Source: an uncultured Paracoccaceae bacterium (GTDB lineage: Bacteria > Pseudomonadota > Alphaproteobacteria > Rhodobacterales > Rhodobacteraceae). Taken from it: a stretch of DNA of 64,000 nucleotides. Every line of letters starts with the position of its first letter. The first letter of the stretch is position 1. The position numbers and the translations under genes were made by a program. The DNA lies in NCBI GenBank assembly GCA_947487205.1, contig CANKVU010000011.1, forward strand, positions 62,001 to 126,000. Reading direction: 5' to 3'. Under the pieces are notes generated by a model that was given only the letters and a program-made list of their open reading frames with translations, did not search any database and was not told the DNA's origin. This document shows, piece after piece, positions 34,756-43,443 of the stretch.

Positions 34756-35444
34756 AATTACGGACAGACCCATTGGGGGCATCGCTTGTTCCTCATCCCG
34801 CAGCCGTTCGCACGGCCAGAACAGGACGGGGCGGGAGGACGGGGGCAACGTCAAATGCGGAGGGTCCGCGCGCTTGCGCGCGGAAACCGTATTTGTCGTT
34901 GGGGAGCCGGAGGCGACCGGACCGCCGGCCTCCCGGTCCGTCAGGTTCGATCGGGCCGCGAATGGCTCAGGGGGACGGACAGGCGATGCCCTCGGGCACT
35001 GGTCGGGAAGGAAGCCCCGCCCGAGCGGCGTTCGTCGCGAAGCGGCGAATCCCCGAGGGCGGCGGCGGCCATCCGTGCCAACGGCCGGGGCGGCGTACCA
35101 CGTTTGCGCCAGCGACCGACAGCCGAGGTGCCGAGACCCGGGCCACTGACCGACTATTTACCTGCGTCGGTGTGCAGGTTCTTGAGAAGACGGGGCCCAA
35201 CACAGCAGGCCGAAGGAAAGACAGGGGACAGGGCCTCGGGGAGGCCAGCCGCAGATGGGCAAGTAGTGTCCCGGACGATGAAAGGCCGCTCGCGGCTGGC
35301 CCTGCGCATGTCGCGGTACATGACTGGGTGGGGCCCCGTACAAACACGATTAAAGATTAGGAAAATACTCCCCGAGGAATTCTTCGGGGTTCCCAAGTCA
35401 CCGCAATCCAGTAGAATCCCCGTTATATATTGATGGAGTTCATT

Positions 35445-36065
35445 ATGATCCGGATTATTCTATCGACCTTGTTTGTTTCTCTCTTCATCAACACCGCGCC
35501 CGTGCATGCTGATCCTTCAGGGAGCATGTTCAGCCGGGAGATCCGGCGCGAGGCACAGGAAGCACTCAACTTCTATGGCTTCGAGGCTGGAACTCCGGAT
35601 GGGATATTCGGATCTCGAACCCAGCAGGCAATCCGAAACTTCCAGTCCGCCAGGGGCGGTCAGGTCACGGGCGAATTCAGTAGGGCGACCATGGGACTAC
35701 TCCTTGAGTCCTACCGGGAGGACAGGACTCGGAATTCGCCGATCTCCGCCACTACAGGCCGACCGCAAGCCGTGGAGAGTGCGATTGCCAGTATGGCTGG
35801 GATGTGCGGCGTCTCCCCCGCTTCCATGATGTCCAGGCCCGGTTTCTTGCAGCAGGCGGACCTGAATGGAGACGGCGCGACGGACTACCTGGTCGACGGC
35901 TCCTCATCGGGCTGCATGCAGACCTGCGGTGCCGCAAATTGCCAGGTCACCGTCCTCGCATCGGATGGCCGTGGCAGTTACCGGTCCAACGATTTTCTCG
36001 GGTACAGCGTCACGTCGGATACGTTCGATTGTGCTTCTGACGGGACATGCCGTTTCGCCCGCTGA
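35445..36065 (+). CDS. Secreted peptidoglycan-binding domain protein
   Basis: The 206-residue protein has a signal peptide (residues 1-22, cleavage after VHA). A PG_binding_1-type domain lies at about residues 30-85: EAQEALNFYGFEAGTPDGIFGSRTQQAIRNFQ. The C-terminal part has an EF-hand-like DLNGDGATDY and several cysteines (GCMQTCGAANCQ) likely to be disulfide-bonded. It probably binds the cell wall in the periplasm. The ATG at 35445 is preceded by GGAG six bases away; the TTG and ATG further upstream are not needed. Codon use is less GC-biased than in neighbouring genes. Confidence 0.82.
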   Translation: MIRIILSTLFVSLFINTAPVHADPSGSMFSREIRREAQEALNFYGFEAGTPDGIFGSRTQQAIRNFQSARGGQVTGEFSRATMGLLLESYREDRTRNSPISATTGRPQAVESAIASMAGMCGVSPASMMSRPGFLQQADLNGDGATDYLVDGSSSGCMQTCGAANCQVTVLASDGRGSYRSNDFLGYSVTSDTFDCASDGTCRFAR

Positions 36066-36190
36066 CGTGAGTCGCGGCGCAGTCGAGCTCTGTCGGTCGT
36101 CTCAGGGCAGGCGCGGGTACTCAAGCATGCCGCGATCGAACAATTTGAGTGGATCAGTGATCGATGCGTCGTCGCAGTGGAGCTCCACAG

Positions 36191-36451
36191 ATGGCCGGAA
36201 TGATCCGGGCCGCGGTCGAGGCCGGAGAAGGCACGCCGATCTACGTGCCGATCGACATGGGCGATGCCCCGACCGAGTGGGAGGTTCGCTTTCGGAACAC
36301 GGACGGGTCCGAGCGGGCGGTCCTCGTCGGCGGCACGGGCAAGCACAAGCGCCTGAAATCCGCCCGTGCCGTCATCAACTTCCACCTGGGCTACTTCCCC
36401 GACGCCACGAGCGTGTCTGTTCCGGTCATTCCCGGAAAGCCGGTCGGCTGA
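36191..36451 (+). CDS. Small hypothetical protein, 86 aa
   Basis: The 86-residue protein has beta-strand-rich sequence (GTPIYVPIDMGDAPTEWEVRF, RAVINFHLGYFPDATSVSVPV). No signal peptide, membrane helix or known motif is seen. The start at 36191 has GGAG about nine bases upstream. It is one of few plus-strand genes in this part of the leading region, and its family is not recognised. Confidence 0.55.
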   Translation: MAGMIRAAVEAGEGTPIYVPIDMGDAPTEWEVRFRNTDGSERAVLVGGTGKHKRLKSARAVINFHLGYFPDATSVSVPVIPGKPVG

Positions 36452-36538
36452 CGCCCATCGAGGGCCTGAACGGTCCGCAGGCAGGGGAACACGTCACGTC
36501 GCCCTTGATCGCGGCGATGTTCCTGCAATGTTCTCCGC

Positions 36539-36895
36539 ATGGCGGTGACGATAGCAGACTTGATCGAGGACGACGCGGAGCTCGAGATTCACTGCCTGAA
36601 GTGCGGGAAGCTCTCGATCCACCGCGGCCGGACGCTCCTGGAGAAATTCGGCCTCTCGACGCGGGCCCGGATCCTGCAGGGCAGGCTCAGATGCCAGTCC
36701 TGCCGGATGATGGGCGAGCTGCGCGTGACCTTTCCCGACGAGCGGCACAAGCACGAGCGGCTGGTCTACGGCGTCTATCTGCACGAACGGATTCCGAACC
36801 GGACGGCCCGGGCCGCGCCGCAAGGCGCGGACCCGGAGACCGGTTCGCTGGATCCGGGCACTACCGGTAAGACTGGCCCGCCGGATCAGCAGTAA
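36539..36895 (+). CDS. Small zinc-ribbon-like protein
   Basis: The 118-residue protein has two cysteine pairs, HCLKCG near residue 19 and CQSC near residue 51, spaced as in a zinc ribbon. A charged, disordered C-terminal tail of about 35 residues follows. Such small zinc ribbons often bind nucleic acid or a partner protein; the role here is unknown. Its end overlaps the end of the convergent nuclease gene by 10 bases. Confidence 0.65.
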   Translation: MAVTIADLIEDDAELEIHCLKCGKLSIHRGRTLLEKFGLSTRARILQGRLRCQSCRMMGELRVTFPDERHKHERLVYGVYLHERIPNRTARAAPQGADPETGSLDPGTTGKTGPPDQQ

Positions 36896-37371
36896 CCAGG
36901 CAGATCGTAAATGTCGGAGAGGTCCGCGCCCCCGGCCCGGGCCTGCATCTCGGCCGCGCGGTAGCGCCCGCCGGAATAGCGGGGGCAGTCCCGCGCATAG
37001 CCGTTGCGGATGAGGACCGCGCCGAGATCCTGGCCGTCGAGGGCGCAGATGCCGACGGGGCGGCCACGGGTGCTCGACCCGTCGAGACGGCAGGTCACCA
37101 CCTCGCCATCGACGAGAGACGAGAGCGCACGGGTCGCCTCCGGCCCGCCGGCATCGACCCGGTAGCCGTTGTCCTCCGGCGCCGCGACGCCCTGCATCCG
37201 GATCTCGGTGCCCCGGATGACGATCCCGTCGCCGTCCTTGGCCGTGGCGCGACCCTCGATGGTCTGACCCTTCTGCCACGCGACAGCCGGGCCGGAGAGA
37301 ACGGTGGCGGCGAGGAACAGGGCGAGGGCCGGGCGGAGCCGTTTCAGGGGGAGGGATACGCGTGCAGGCAT
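36886..37371 (-). CDS. Secreted SNase-like (thermonuclease-fold) protein
   Basis: The 161-residue protein has an N-terminal signal peptide (about 30 residues, ending SGPAVAW) and a staphylococcal-nuclease-like fold: ATAKDGDGIVIRGTEIRMQGVAAPE, then GEVVTC, STRGRPVGIC, DLGAVLIRNGYARDCPRYS. The catalytic Arg of the IRMQG segment and that of the RGRPV segment are present, although the first metal-binding motif is altered. Related proteins are encoded near many conjugation loci. It would act on nucleic acid in the periplasm or outside. The start at 37371 gives the signal peptide. Confidence 0.8.
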   Translation of the reverse strand: MPARVSLPLKRLRPALALFLAATVLSGPAVAWQKGQTIEGRATAKDGDGIVIRGTEIRMQGVAAPEDNGYRVDAGGPEATRALSSLVDGEVVTCRLDGSSTRGRPVGICALDGQDLGAVLIRNGYARDCPRYSGGRYRAAEMQARAGGADLSDIYDLPGYC

Positions 37372-37470
37372 GGGAAAGTCGCTCCGTATCGAAGTCGCGG
37401 GTCGCCGCGACAAGGGCGCGAACCGGCAGGTCCGCGCCCGAGAGGTAGTCGCCGGAGATTGACGGCAGGT

Positions 37471-38016
37471 TCAGCCTTCGCGGGCGTCGACCCCGAGACG
37501 GTGCGTGTCGAACGCTGTCTGAGCGAGATGTTCGGCGTAGTCCTCGCCGTAGATGTTGTCGCGCCGTTCGATCACGACGCCGGCCTGGTTGGCGATGGTG
37601 AAGCGGTAGACTTGGCCGGCGATGTATTCCTCGTAGGTCAGGAGCTCGACCATTAGCAGGTCGAGCGCGCGCTTGACCTCCTCGGGGCCGATGTCGCCGG
37701 GCTGGTCGAACTCCAGACGCAGGAGGTCGTAATGCGCGAAGGCGTATCCGATCGTCGGGGCTTCGGTGCCATGGAGGACGGCGAGCGTCGGTCGCCGGGA
37801 CCGTTCGCCTTTCCGGAGGCGATAGATCAGGTGATCCTGGGTCTTGATGCTGGACAGGAAACTTTCGCGCGTCCTCCACGTGTGAGTGTCACCAAGTCCC
37901 CTGGTCCAGGTCACGAGCTGGAAGAGGTTGTTTTCCGCGAGGCGGGGATTCCGCGGCTTGGACTGGACCTCCATCATCATCGTCAGGCCGGTGTCCTTGT
38001 CGACCATCTGTAGCAT
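37471..38016 (-). CDS. Hypothetical protein, 181 aa
   Basis: The 181-residue protein is not recognised. It is soluble, mixed alpha/beta, with the segments NNLFQLVTWTRGLGDTHTW, TLAVLHGTEAPTIGYAFAHYD and VYRFTIANQAGVVIERRDNIYG. There are no cysteine pairs and no transmembrane helix. The start at 38016 lies in an AT-poor region with no strong ribosome site, so the N-terminus is uncertain. The gap to the next gene upstream (38194) is about 180 bases and shows nothing clear. Confidence 0.65.
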   Translation of the reverse strand: MLQMVDKDTGLTMMMEVQSKPRNPRLAENNLFQLVTWTRGLGDTHTWRTRESFLSSIKTQDHLIYRLRKGERSRRPTLAVLHGTEAPTIGYAFAHYDLLRLEFDQPGDIGPEEVKRALDLLMVELLTYEEYIAGQVYRFTIANQAGVVIERRDNIYGEDYAEHLAQTAFDTHRLGVDAREG

Positions 38017-38193
38017 GATCTGACCCCATATCTGGTGTGTTCCTGTTTTGTTTACACCGCATGAGGGAAAGCTGTCGATCTCTAATCGCCCCCGGAGGCG
38101 AAAAATCCGCCCCCGGAGGATGATCAGGCGAGGAGCTGGCGCAGGGGCACGCGCGTCGGGCTCAGCGTGTGGCCGATCCCGTCCTCGATGGCC

Positions 38194-38646
38194 TCACGGC
38201 GTGGCCATCGTGACGTCACCCACGCCGAAGACCGCGAGGGCCTCCGCGGGGCCGAGCGCCTGGGCGTAGGTTGCGCGCTCCTCGATCACGTCGGGATCGG
38301 CGCGGAACGCCCTGACCTCGCCCGTGACGTGCTCCGGCCAGGCGGTGACGCCGCCGTTGCGATGCTGGAAGACGCACCACCTGGGCAGCCTCTCGGGATT
38401 GGCGCGCTCCTCCAGCACCAGCTCGGCCGCGACGAGGCGCTCGACCTCGAACGCGTGCGCCCCGTCCCGGATCGAGGGGTGGCAGAACGGGCGAAGCTCG
38501 CCCCGGTCCTCGAAGAGGGTGAAGGTCGATCCGGGGAACCGCTCCTCGAGGAGACGGCACAGGATCTGGGCGGCCCGCGCCGAGGGCGCGGTGGCCACGT
38601 GCTGCCGGGGGCATGTGTCGTCGAGACAGACGCAAAAGGCGATCAT
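38194..38646 (-). CDS. Hypothetical protein, 150 aa
   Basis: The 150-residue protein starts MIAFCVCLDDTCPRQH, with a Cys/His cluster that could bind metal, and continues as a mixed alpha/beta domain (ILCRLLEERFPGSTFTLFEDRG, VFQHRNGGVTAWPEHV). No family is recognised. Its ATG overlaps the stop of the upstream gene by four bases, making it the last gene of a tightly packed minus-strand block running from 40317 to 38194. Confidence 0.65.
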   Translation of the reverse strand: MIAFCVCLDDTCPRQHVATAPSARAAQILCRLLEERFPGSTFTLFEDRGELRPFCHPSIRDGAHAFEVERLVAAELVLEERANPERLPRWCVFQHRNGGVTAWPEHVTGEVRAFRADPDVIEERATYAQALGPAEALAVFGVGDVTMATP

Positions 38647-39116
38647 GCCAGCGCCTCCCGGTAGATCGCCAGCGCCGCGTCGAAGGGCAGGCGGTTGAGG
38701 ATCGCGGCGCCGGGATACCGCTTGTCGATCCCGGCGATGGTCGCCTCGGGGCGGCCGCGATGCTTCACCGCGTAGACCTTCCCGTCGTCGGGATCGCGCA
38801 TGAGGATCTTCGTCTTCATGTCGCGCTTCAGGTCGCGGGCGAGGAGCCACTGGACAAGCAGGGCGCCGCAATGGGTCTCGATATCGGCATCGAGCGGCGG
38901 CCGGTCCCCGAAGACGATCTTCGGCAGGTTGCCCCGGCACCATGCATCGGCCGCGCGGTAGGCGGCCTGGTCGCCGTGGAAGCTGTCGCAGCCACCATGG
39001 CCATCGTTGCTGACGGTGCCGATCTTTGTGCCGTCGACGTAGAGGCTGGCACTGTAGCAGCTCGTCTCCTCGGAGGCGAAGGCGGCGTAATGCACGTTTT
39101 TCAGTTCGATCTTCAT
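38643..39116 (-). CDS. Plasmid/phage-type hypothetical protein, 157 aa
   Basis: The 157-residue protein opens MKIELKNVHYAAFASEETSCYSASLYVDGTKIGTVSNDGHGG, an opening I have seen in unassigned plasmid and phage proteins. The rest is mixed alpha/beta with VYAVKHRGRPEATIAGI near the end. The function is unknown. It overlaps both neighbours by four bases (ATGA), so it is made together with them. Confidence 0.7.
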   Translation of the reverse strand: MKIELKNVHYAAFASEETSCYSASLYVDGTKIGTVSNDGHGGCDSFHGDQAAYRAADAWCRGNLPKIVFGDRPPLDADIETHCGALLVQWLLARDLKRDMKTKILMRDPDDGKVYAVKHRGRPEATIAGIDKRYPGAAILNRLPFDAALAIYREALA

Positions 39117-39337
39117 CGGGAGAAACTTTCGATGTCGAAGGGGGGCAGGGCGATGGACCGCGCGAAGGCGCGATCCAGCGGGAAGCGTTGGCCGGCGGGG
39201 ATCTCGACGCAGGAAGCCGGCGAACCCGGCACGTCCTCGACGATGCGGTGGATAGCCCAGTCCGGATCGTCGGCCCGGAACGGCGTGTCCGCCGGGCCGA
39301 GGGCGTACCAGTGATGGAGAAGGGACGGCGCGCTCAT
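39113..39337 (-). CDS. Small hypothetical protein, 74 aa
   Basis: This 74-residue gene overlaps both neighbours by four bases. The protein is Trp- and Pro-rich (LLHHWYALGPADTPFRADDPDWAIHRIVED) and soluble. No known motif is seen. Support comes from the chain of overlapping starts and stops and codon-like composition. A longer in-frame reading to 39817 crosses the next two genes and is rejected. Confidence 0.6.
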   Translation of the reverse strand: MSAPSLLHHWYALGPADTPFRADDPDWAIHRIVEDVPGSPASCVEIPAGQRFPLDRAFARSIALPPFDIESFSR

Positions 39338-39585
39338 GGCGCGGCGGCCCCGCTCGCGCGGGCCTCCCGGTTGATCCGCGCGACCTCGCGGCGGAGCGCG
39401 GTCAGGGCGATCTCGCCGGGGTCGAAGGCACCGCCGCCGGGCAGGGGCAGGACGCCCCGGAACCCGGTCATGTTGTAATAGAACGGGTCGCCCCAGGGCT
39501 CCCCGTTCAGGAGCACCTGCCATCGCTTGTGCGCCTCGTGGAAATGCGGCGAGGGCTGCGAGCGGAGCGCGATGCGGAAGGTCAT
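39334..39585 (-). CDS. Small hypothetical protein, 83 aa
   Basis: The 83-residue protein is MTFRIALRSQPSPHFHEAHK at the start, then WQVLLNGEPWGDPFYYNMTGF and a basic helical C-terminus. Its ATG overlaps the end of the 144-residue gene upstream, and its stop overlaps the 74-residue gene downstream. The function is unknown. Confidence 0.62.
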   Translation of the reverse strand: MTFRIALRSQPSPHFHEAHKRWQVLLNGEPWGDPFYYNMTGFRGVLPLPGGGAFDPGEIALTALRREVARINREARASGAAAP

Positions 39586-40016
39586 GCGCTGGCCCTCTGG
39601 ATCTCGCGCGGCGCGCTGGTCCATGGGCCGGTCCGGACGCGGAGCGCGGTGCTCTGCTGGAGCCGGTCGAAGAAGGCCGCGGCGTTCGCCGCATCCGGCT
39701 CACCGTCCAGCCAGTGCCGGGCCAGAGGGTCGAGGGCATCGAGCCCCTCGCGCAGGCCGAAGGTGACATGCACGCGGGCGTAGCTGTCCTCGACCAGCCA
39801 GACCTCATGGAGATCATTGCGGGCGACGATGCGCTCGCCGGTTCGGCGCCAGAGATGGCCGATGGGCTGCCAGTTCCTCCCGAGGCACTGGCGGATCGCC
39901 CCGATCAGATCGTCGTAGGCATCGCGCCAGAGCGGCTCGTCCTCCGGGGAGAGGTGGTCGAAGGGCTCGGCATAGGCGGTGCGGCCGTCGCGGCTCCAGT
40001 AGAGGCCCTCACCCAT
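39582..40016 (-). CDS. Hypothetical protein, 144 aa
   Basis: The 144-residue protein has acidic, Trp-rich helices (EPLWRDAYDDLIGAIRQCLGRNWQ, LHEVWLVEDSYARVHVTFGLREGL). No family is recognised. It is soluble, with no signal peptide. It overlaps the 102-residue gene upstream by eight bases and the 83-residue gene downstream by four. Acidic proteins of this size in leading regions sometimes mimic DNA, but this one is only moderately acidic. Confidence 0.65.
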   Translation of the reverse strand: MGEGLYWSRDGRTAYAEPFDHLSPEDEPLWRDAYDDLIGAIRQCLGRNWQPIGHLWRRTGERIVARNDLHEVWLVEDSYARVHVTFGLREGLDALDPLARHWLDGEPDAANAAAFFDRLQQSTALRVRTGPWTSAPREIQRASA

Positions 40017-40317
40017 GGCGGCACCCTGCGCCCCGGCGCTGCGCCCGGCGGGGATCGCCCGTGGCCTCGGCCAGGGCGTCGAAGACCTCGGCGATGACCG
40101 CCTCGACCATCAGGCCCATGCCGCAGGTCGGGTAATAGCCGCGATACCGGCCGGAGAACTCCTGCCGGAGCATGCCGAAGGCGTCGATCCAGACGCTGTT
40201 CTTCACGTAGAGGCGGACATCGGTCACCTCGATCGCGAGGCGGCGCGCGGCCGTGGCCTCGGCGCCAGCGGCGATCGCGCGCTCGCAGTCGATGGTCGTG
40301 GTCAGATCGGTCGTCAT
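40009..40317 (-). CDS. Hypothetical protein, 102 aa
   Basis: The 102-residue protein is the first gene of the overlapping block. The sequence includes IEVTDVRLYVKNSVWIDAFGM and YYPTCGMGLMVEAVIAEVFDAL, mixed alpha/beta and soluble. No family is recognised. The ATG at 40317 has a strong AAGGA site, part of the recurring CGGAAAGGA element found before several leading-region genes, and a GC hairpin lies just upstream. Confidence 0.65.
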   Translation of the reverse strand: MTTDLTTTIDCERAIAAGAEATAARRLAIEVTDVRLYVKNSVWIDAFGMLRQEFSGRYRGYYPTCGMGLMVEAVIAEVFDALAEATGDPRRAQRRGAGCRHG

Positions 40318-40358
40318 GCGTCGGTCCTTTCCGAGCGGGGTGGGATCGCATGACGAAA

Positions 40359-40384
40359 GGGCCGCCCCTTGCCGGGGACGGCCC
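40359..40384 (-). terminator. GC hairpin with T-run between two minus-strand genes
   Basis: Minus strand: GGGCCGTCCCC and GGGGCGGCCC form a stem with a short loop, followed by TTTC. It lies past the stop of the DUF736 gene (40409) and 42 bases before the ATG at 40317, so it may be a terminator or part of the next gene's leader. Confidence 0.65.
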
Positions 40385-40408
40385 TCGATGTGTCGTTCCT
40401 CTATTGGC

Positions 40409-41098
40409 TCAGGCGACGACCGAGAGATCGCTGTTGCTGTAGGCCACCACCTCGTAGGTGCCCGGCGCGTCCTCCGCGCGGGAGAGCCCGTTCGCCCGGT
40501 GGAGACCACCCTGCGGAGACATGAAGGCGATGGAGAGATACTCGGTCCCGGTGCGCTCGGACCTGGCCTTCCAGATCGAGCCCATCCGGATCAGGACGCC
40601 GCCGGGGCTCCTCGCCTCGATGTGCCAGTCCGGGTGGGTCTCCTCGTTCTTGTGCGGGTTCTCCACGGCGGCGAAGTCCATGTCGAAATCGTAGGACCCG
40701 ACAAAGCCCGCGATGTTGCCGTCGTCGAGGATCTCGACCTGGCCGGTCAGGGCGAGGGGCTCGGTACGTCCGCCGGCCATGGGCACGATCTGCCACTGGC
40801 CCTCGGGCGTCTCCTCGTTCCGGACCGCGTTCATCCGCCAGGTGCGACCCGACCGGTCGGTCAGGGCGAGCGAGTAGTAGGTGTTGCCGGACTTCTCGCT
40901 GACCGCTGTCCACATCGAGCCCACGCGCATCTGGCGGCCACGGGGAGTGCGGAAGACGAGCTGGTAGTCGGGGTGGTTCTCGGCCGTCTTGTGCGGGCTC
41001 AAGACCACCGTCAGGCGCGGGATGTCGAAGCTCATGGTCGAGACGGAGGCGGTGAAGGTGTCGTTGGCCGCGTTGCGGGTCAGGGTGCCGGTGATCAT
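40409..41098 (-). CDS. Tandem DUF736 protein
   Basis: The 229-residue protein holds two copies of the DUF736 domain. The first has SPHKTAENHPDYQLVFRTPRG, MRVGSMWTAVSEKSGNTYYSLAL. The second has NPHKNEETHPDWHIEARSPGG, IRMGSIWKARSERTGTEYLSIAF. Single-copy DUF736 proteins of about 100 residues are common near conjugation genes in alphaproteobacteria; a fused pair is less usual. The function is unknown. I chose the ATG at 41098, which follows AAGGAG. It is soluble. Confidence 0.85.
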   Translation of the reverse strand: MITGTLTRNAANDTFTASVSTMSFDIPRLTVVLSPHKTAENHPDYQLVFRTPRGRQMRVGSMWTAVSEKSGNTYYSLALTDRSGRTWRMNAVRNEETPEGQWQIVPMAGGRTEPLALTGQVEILDDGNIAGFVGSYDFDMDFAAVENPHKNEETHPDWHIEARSPGGVLIRMGSIWKARSERTGTEYLSIAFMSPQGGLHRANGLSRAEDAPGTYEVVAYSNSDLSVVA

Positions 41099-41525
41099 CG
41101 TGGGGCTCCTTAAGGCTGGATTGCTGTCCCGATCCGGGATCCGGATCACCCAGAGGCGAAGCCGCCTTTTATCTTTCCTGCGGGACCTCACCGCTCGCGG
41201 AACATCTCCCCGGAGAGTACGCGGTGTGGGATGTCCGGGTAGGGACTGGGCCCGGTCGCTCACGCCGCCCTAAACCGCTCATTCGCTGCGCCACGCATGA
41301 CCGTTAGCAGTGCGGGACGAAGGGGCCGTTCAGAGGTCTGAATTCAACGGCCTCTTCAGATGCCGACCTTTCGCTGATTTCTTAGGAATCTAGACAGTAA
41401 GTATGGCTCGGGTCTGCGAAGCCGCGGCCAAGCCTCCCCCATCGTTCGGCATTGTGATCGGCGACGGTTTGCTTCATATCAGCGGTTGCTGATACCTTAT
41501 TCCTTCCAAGCATTGATGGCAGGCT

Positions 41526-42104
41526 ATGAGTTCGAAGGATAACCAAGAAAAGCGGCGCCGGAGCGGACGGCCGCTCATGATTTTGCCTATTCTTCTGTTT
41601 GGGTTGCTGGGCGTAGTCTTCTACTGGGGCCTCTGGAACAACGACGACCGGTTGCCCTCGACGCTGATCGGAAGACCAATCCCGGAATTCGCGCTCCCGC
41701 CCATCGAAGGGCGGCAGGACGGCCTAGCCTCGGCGAACCTGCTAGACCAGGTTTCTCTCGTCAACGTCTGGGCGTCGTGGTGCGTCCCCTGCCGCACGGA
41801 GAACCCGCTTCTCGTCGATCTTGCCGAAGCGGGCACCGTTCCGATCTACGGTATCAACTACAAGGACGATGCCGAGGAGGCGCTGGGTTTCCTCGAAGAG
41901 CTCGGCGATCCCTTCACCCGCATCGGCGCGGACCGATCAGGCCGCGTTGCGATAGACTGGGGCGTCTATGGAGTGCCGGAAACATACATAATCGACGCCG
42001 AGGGGCGCATTGCATACAAGCATGTCGGCCCCTTTGATCAGGCCTCGCTTGAGGAGGACATTCTGCCGGTCGTGCGCCGGTTGCAGGCTGAGAGCGACCC
42101 GTGA
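41526..42104 (+). CDS. DsbE/CcmG-type thioredoxin
   Basis: The 192-residue protein is anchored by an N-terminal membrane helix (residues 17-36) with a periplasmic thioredoxin domain. The active site is WCVPC (Cys86, Cys89). Cis-Pro context (GVYGVPETYIID) and the central VNVWASWC are as in CcmG/DsbE, which reduces apocytochrome or other periplasmic thiols. It starts an operon of three redox genes, overlapping the next by four bases. The gap 41099-41525 upstream has no gene and should hold its promoter. Confidence 0.9.
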   Translation: MSSKDNQEKRRRSGRPLMILPILLFGLLGVVFYWGLWNNDDRLPSTLIGRPIPEFALPPIEGRQDGLASANLLDQVSLVNVWASWCVPCRTENPLLVDLAEAGTVPIYGINYKDDAEEALGFLEELGDPFTRIGADRSGRVAIDWGVYGVPETYIIDAEGRIAYKHVGPFDQASLEEDILPVVRRLQAESDP

Positions 42105-42622
42105 GGCGACGTGACGTCCTTGCCGGAGTCTTGGCGCTTGCGGCAAGCCCTGCCTCCGCCCGACCACCGATCCCTAATCACGGGACTCCGCGTGATCTCC
42201 TGTCGCCGCCTTTCGTGGATGGAGATGGACGGAATCTGACGCTGGCGGACTTCGAGGGACGTGTCGTGCTTCTGAACATTTGGGCGACCTGGTGCCCGCC
42301 TTGTCGCGAGGAGATGCCGACGCTCGACGCGCTGCAAGCGCGCCTCGGCGGATCGGATTTTCATGTTCTGCCGCTGTCGATCGATCGGGCCGGTCTCGAA
42401 CCTGTGCGCCGCTTCTACCGAGAGACCGGCATTCGCAACCTCGATCTCTATATCGCGGAGGATACGCGCGCGATGCTGGCCTTGGCCGTGGTGGGCCTGC
42501 CGACAACGATTCTGATCGACCGCATTGGGCGCGAGCGCGGGCGCCTCGCAGGCCCGGACGAATGGAACAGCCCCGAAGCCGTTGCGCAAATAAGCGCTCT
42601 TATTGACGAACGTAAGCAATAG
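42101..42622 (+). CDS. TlpA-like periplasmic thioredoxin
   Basis: The 173-residue protein has an N-terminal signal (MRRRDVLAGVLALAASPASA) and a redoxin domain with WCPPC (Cys65, Cys68). The later VVGLPTTILIDRIGRERGR is typical of TlpA/ResA. It starts at a GTG overlapping the stop of the upstream gene (GTGA), so the two are coupled. Two thioredoxins beside a CcdA electron feeder suggest a dedicated periplasmic thiol-reduction system. Confidence 0.9.
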   Translation: MRRRDVLAGVLALAASPASARPPIPNHGTPRDLLSPPFVDGDGRNLTLADFEGRVVLLNIWATWCPPCREEMPTLDALQARLGGSDFHVLPLSIDRAGLEPVRRFYRETGIRNLDLYIAEDTRAMLALAVVGLPTTILIDRIGRERGRLAGPDEWNSPEAVAQISALIDERKQ

Positions 42623-42710
42623 GACATGGAAAAGCACGACGACCGCGCCAGCCGTTCCGCTCCGTGCGCACACGTGGTGGCGGTCTACCGATCAGTTTGG
42701 AGATGTGGAT

Positions 42711-43439
42711 TTGATTGAACTTTCCGCTCTTGGACTAATGGCGGCATTGCTGGCCGGTGCCGTTTCCTTTCTGTCGCCCTGCGTGCTGCCGCTCGTGCCC
42801 GGCTACGTATCCTACGTTGCCGGACGTACGGTCACCGGCAGTGCAGCGCCTTCGAAGGGGCGGGCCGTCTGGCTCAGCTTCTGTTTCGTCCTTGGCTTCT
42901 CCACGATATTTATCGCGCTTGGGGCCTCTGCCACCGCGCTCGGTCAGGCGCTGCTGCAGTGGCGCTACGAACTCAACCTCGTCGGCGGCGCGATCGTGAT
43001 CCTGTTCGGTCTGTTCATGATCGGGGCAGCGCGCCTGTCGGCCATGGAGCGCGACCTGCGTTTTCATCTCGACCTGCCGGGCGGGCAACCGGTCGCCTCC
43101 TACGTGCTCGGACTCGCCTTCGGTTTCGGCTGGACACCGTGCATCGGGCCGATCCTCGGCGCCATCCTAACCGCCAGCGCGACAAGCGCGACGATTGGCG
43201 AGGGCGTCGCATTGCTTGCCGTCTACTCGGCCGGCCTTGGGATCCCGTTTCTGGTCGTCGCGGGGTTCACCGACAGTATTGCCGGCAGGCTGCGCGGCAT
43301 CGGTCGTTGGGGTCGCCGCCTGCATCAGGCTGCGGGCGGCGTCATGATCCTGATGGGCCTGGCGATGATGACCGGGCGGTTGAGCGCACTGGCCTACTGG
43401 CTGCTGGACACCTTCCCTGTCCTTGCGCGGATCGGGTGA
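42711..43439 (+). CDS. ccdA: CcdA/DsbD-type thiol electron transporter
   Basis: The polytopic protein has about six membrane helices. The two conserved cysteine-proline sites are FLSPCVLPLVPGY in the first helix and FGWTPCIGPIL in the fourth. CcdA carries electrons from cytoplasmic thioredoxin to periplasmic partners such as the two thioredoxins upstream. I chose the TTG at 42711 (GGAG eight bases upstream), which gives 242 residues, the family length. The open frame extends to 42603 but that adds a hydrophilic tail overlapping tlpA. Confidence 0.9.
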   Translation: MIELSALGLMAALLAGAVSFLSPCVLPLVPGYVSYVAGRTVTGSAAPSKGRAVWLSFCFVLGFSTIFIALGASATALGQALLQWRYELNLVGGAIVILFGLFMIGAARLSAMERDLRFHLDLPGGQPVASYVLGLAFGFGWTPCIGPILGAILTASATSATIGEGVALLAVYSAGLGIPFLVVAGFTDSIAGRLRGIGRWGRRLHQAAGGVMILMGLAMMTGRLSALAYWLLDTFPVLARIG

Positions 43440-43443
43440 ACAG

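Noticed and set aside
34585-34854. 89-codon minus-strand reading in the AT-rich island
   Set aside because: It crosses three inverted repeats and has no ribosome site or family resemblance; regulatory DNA is more likely.
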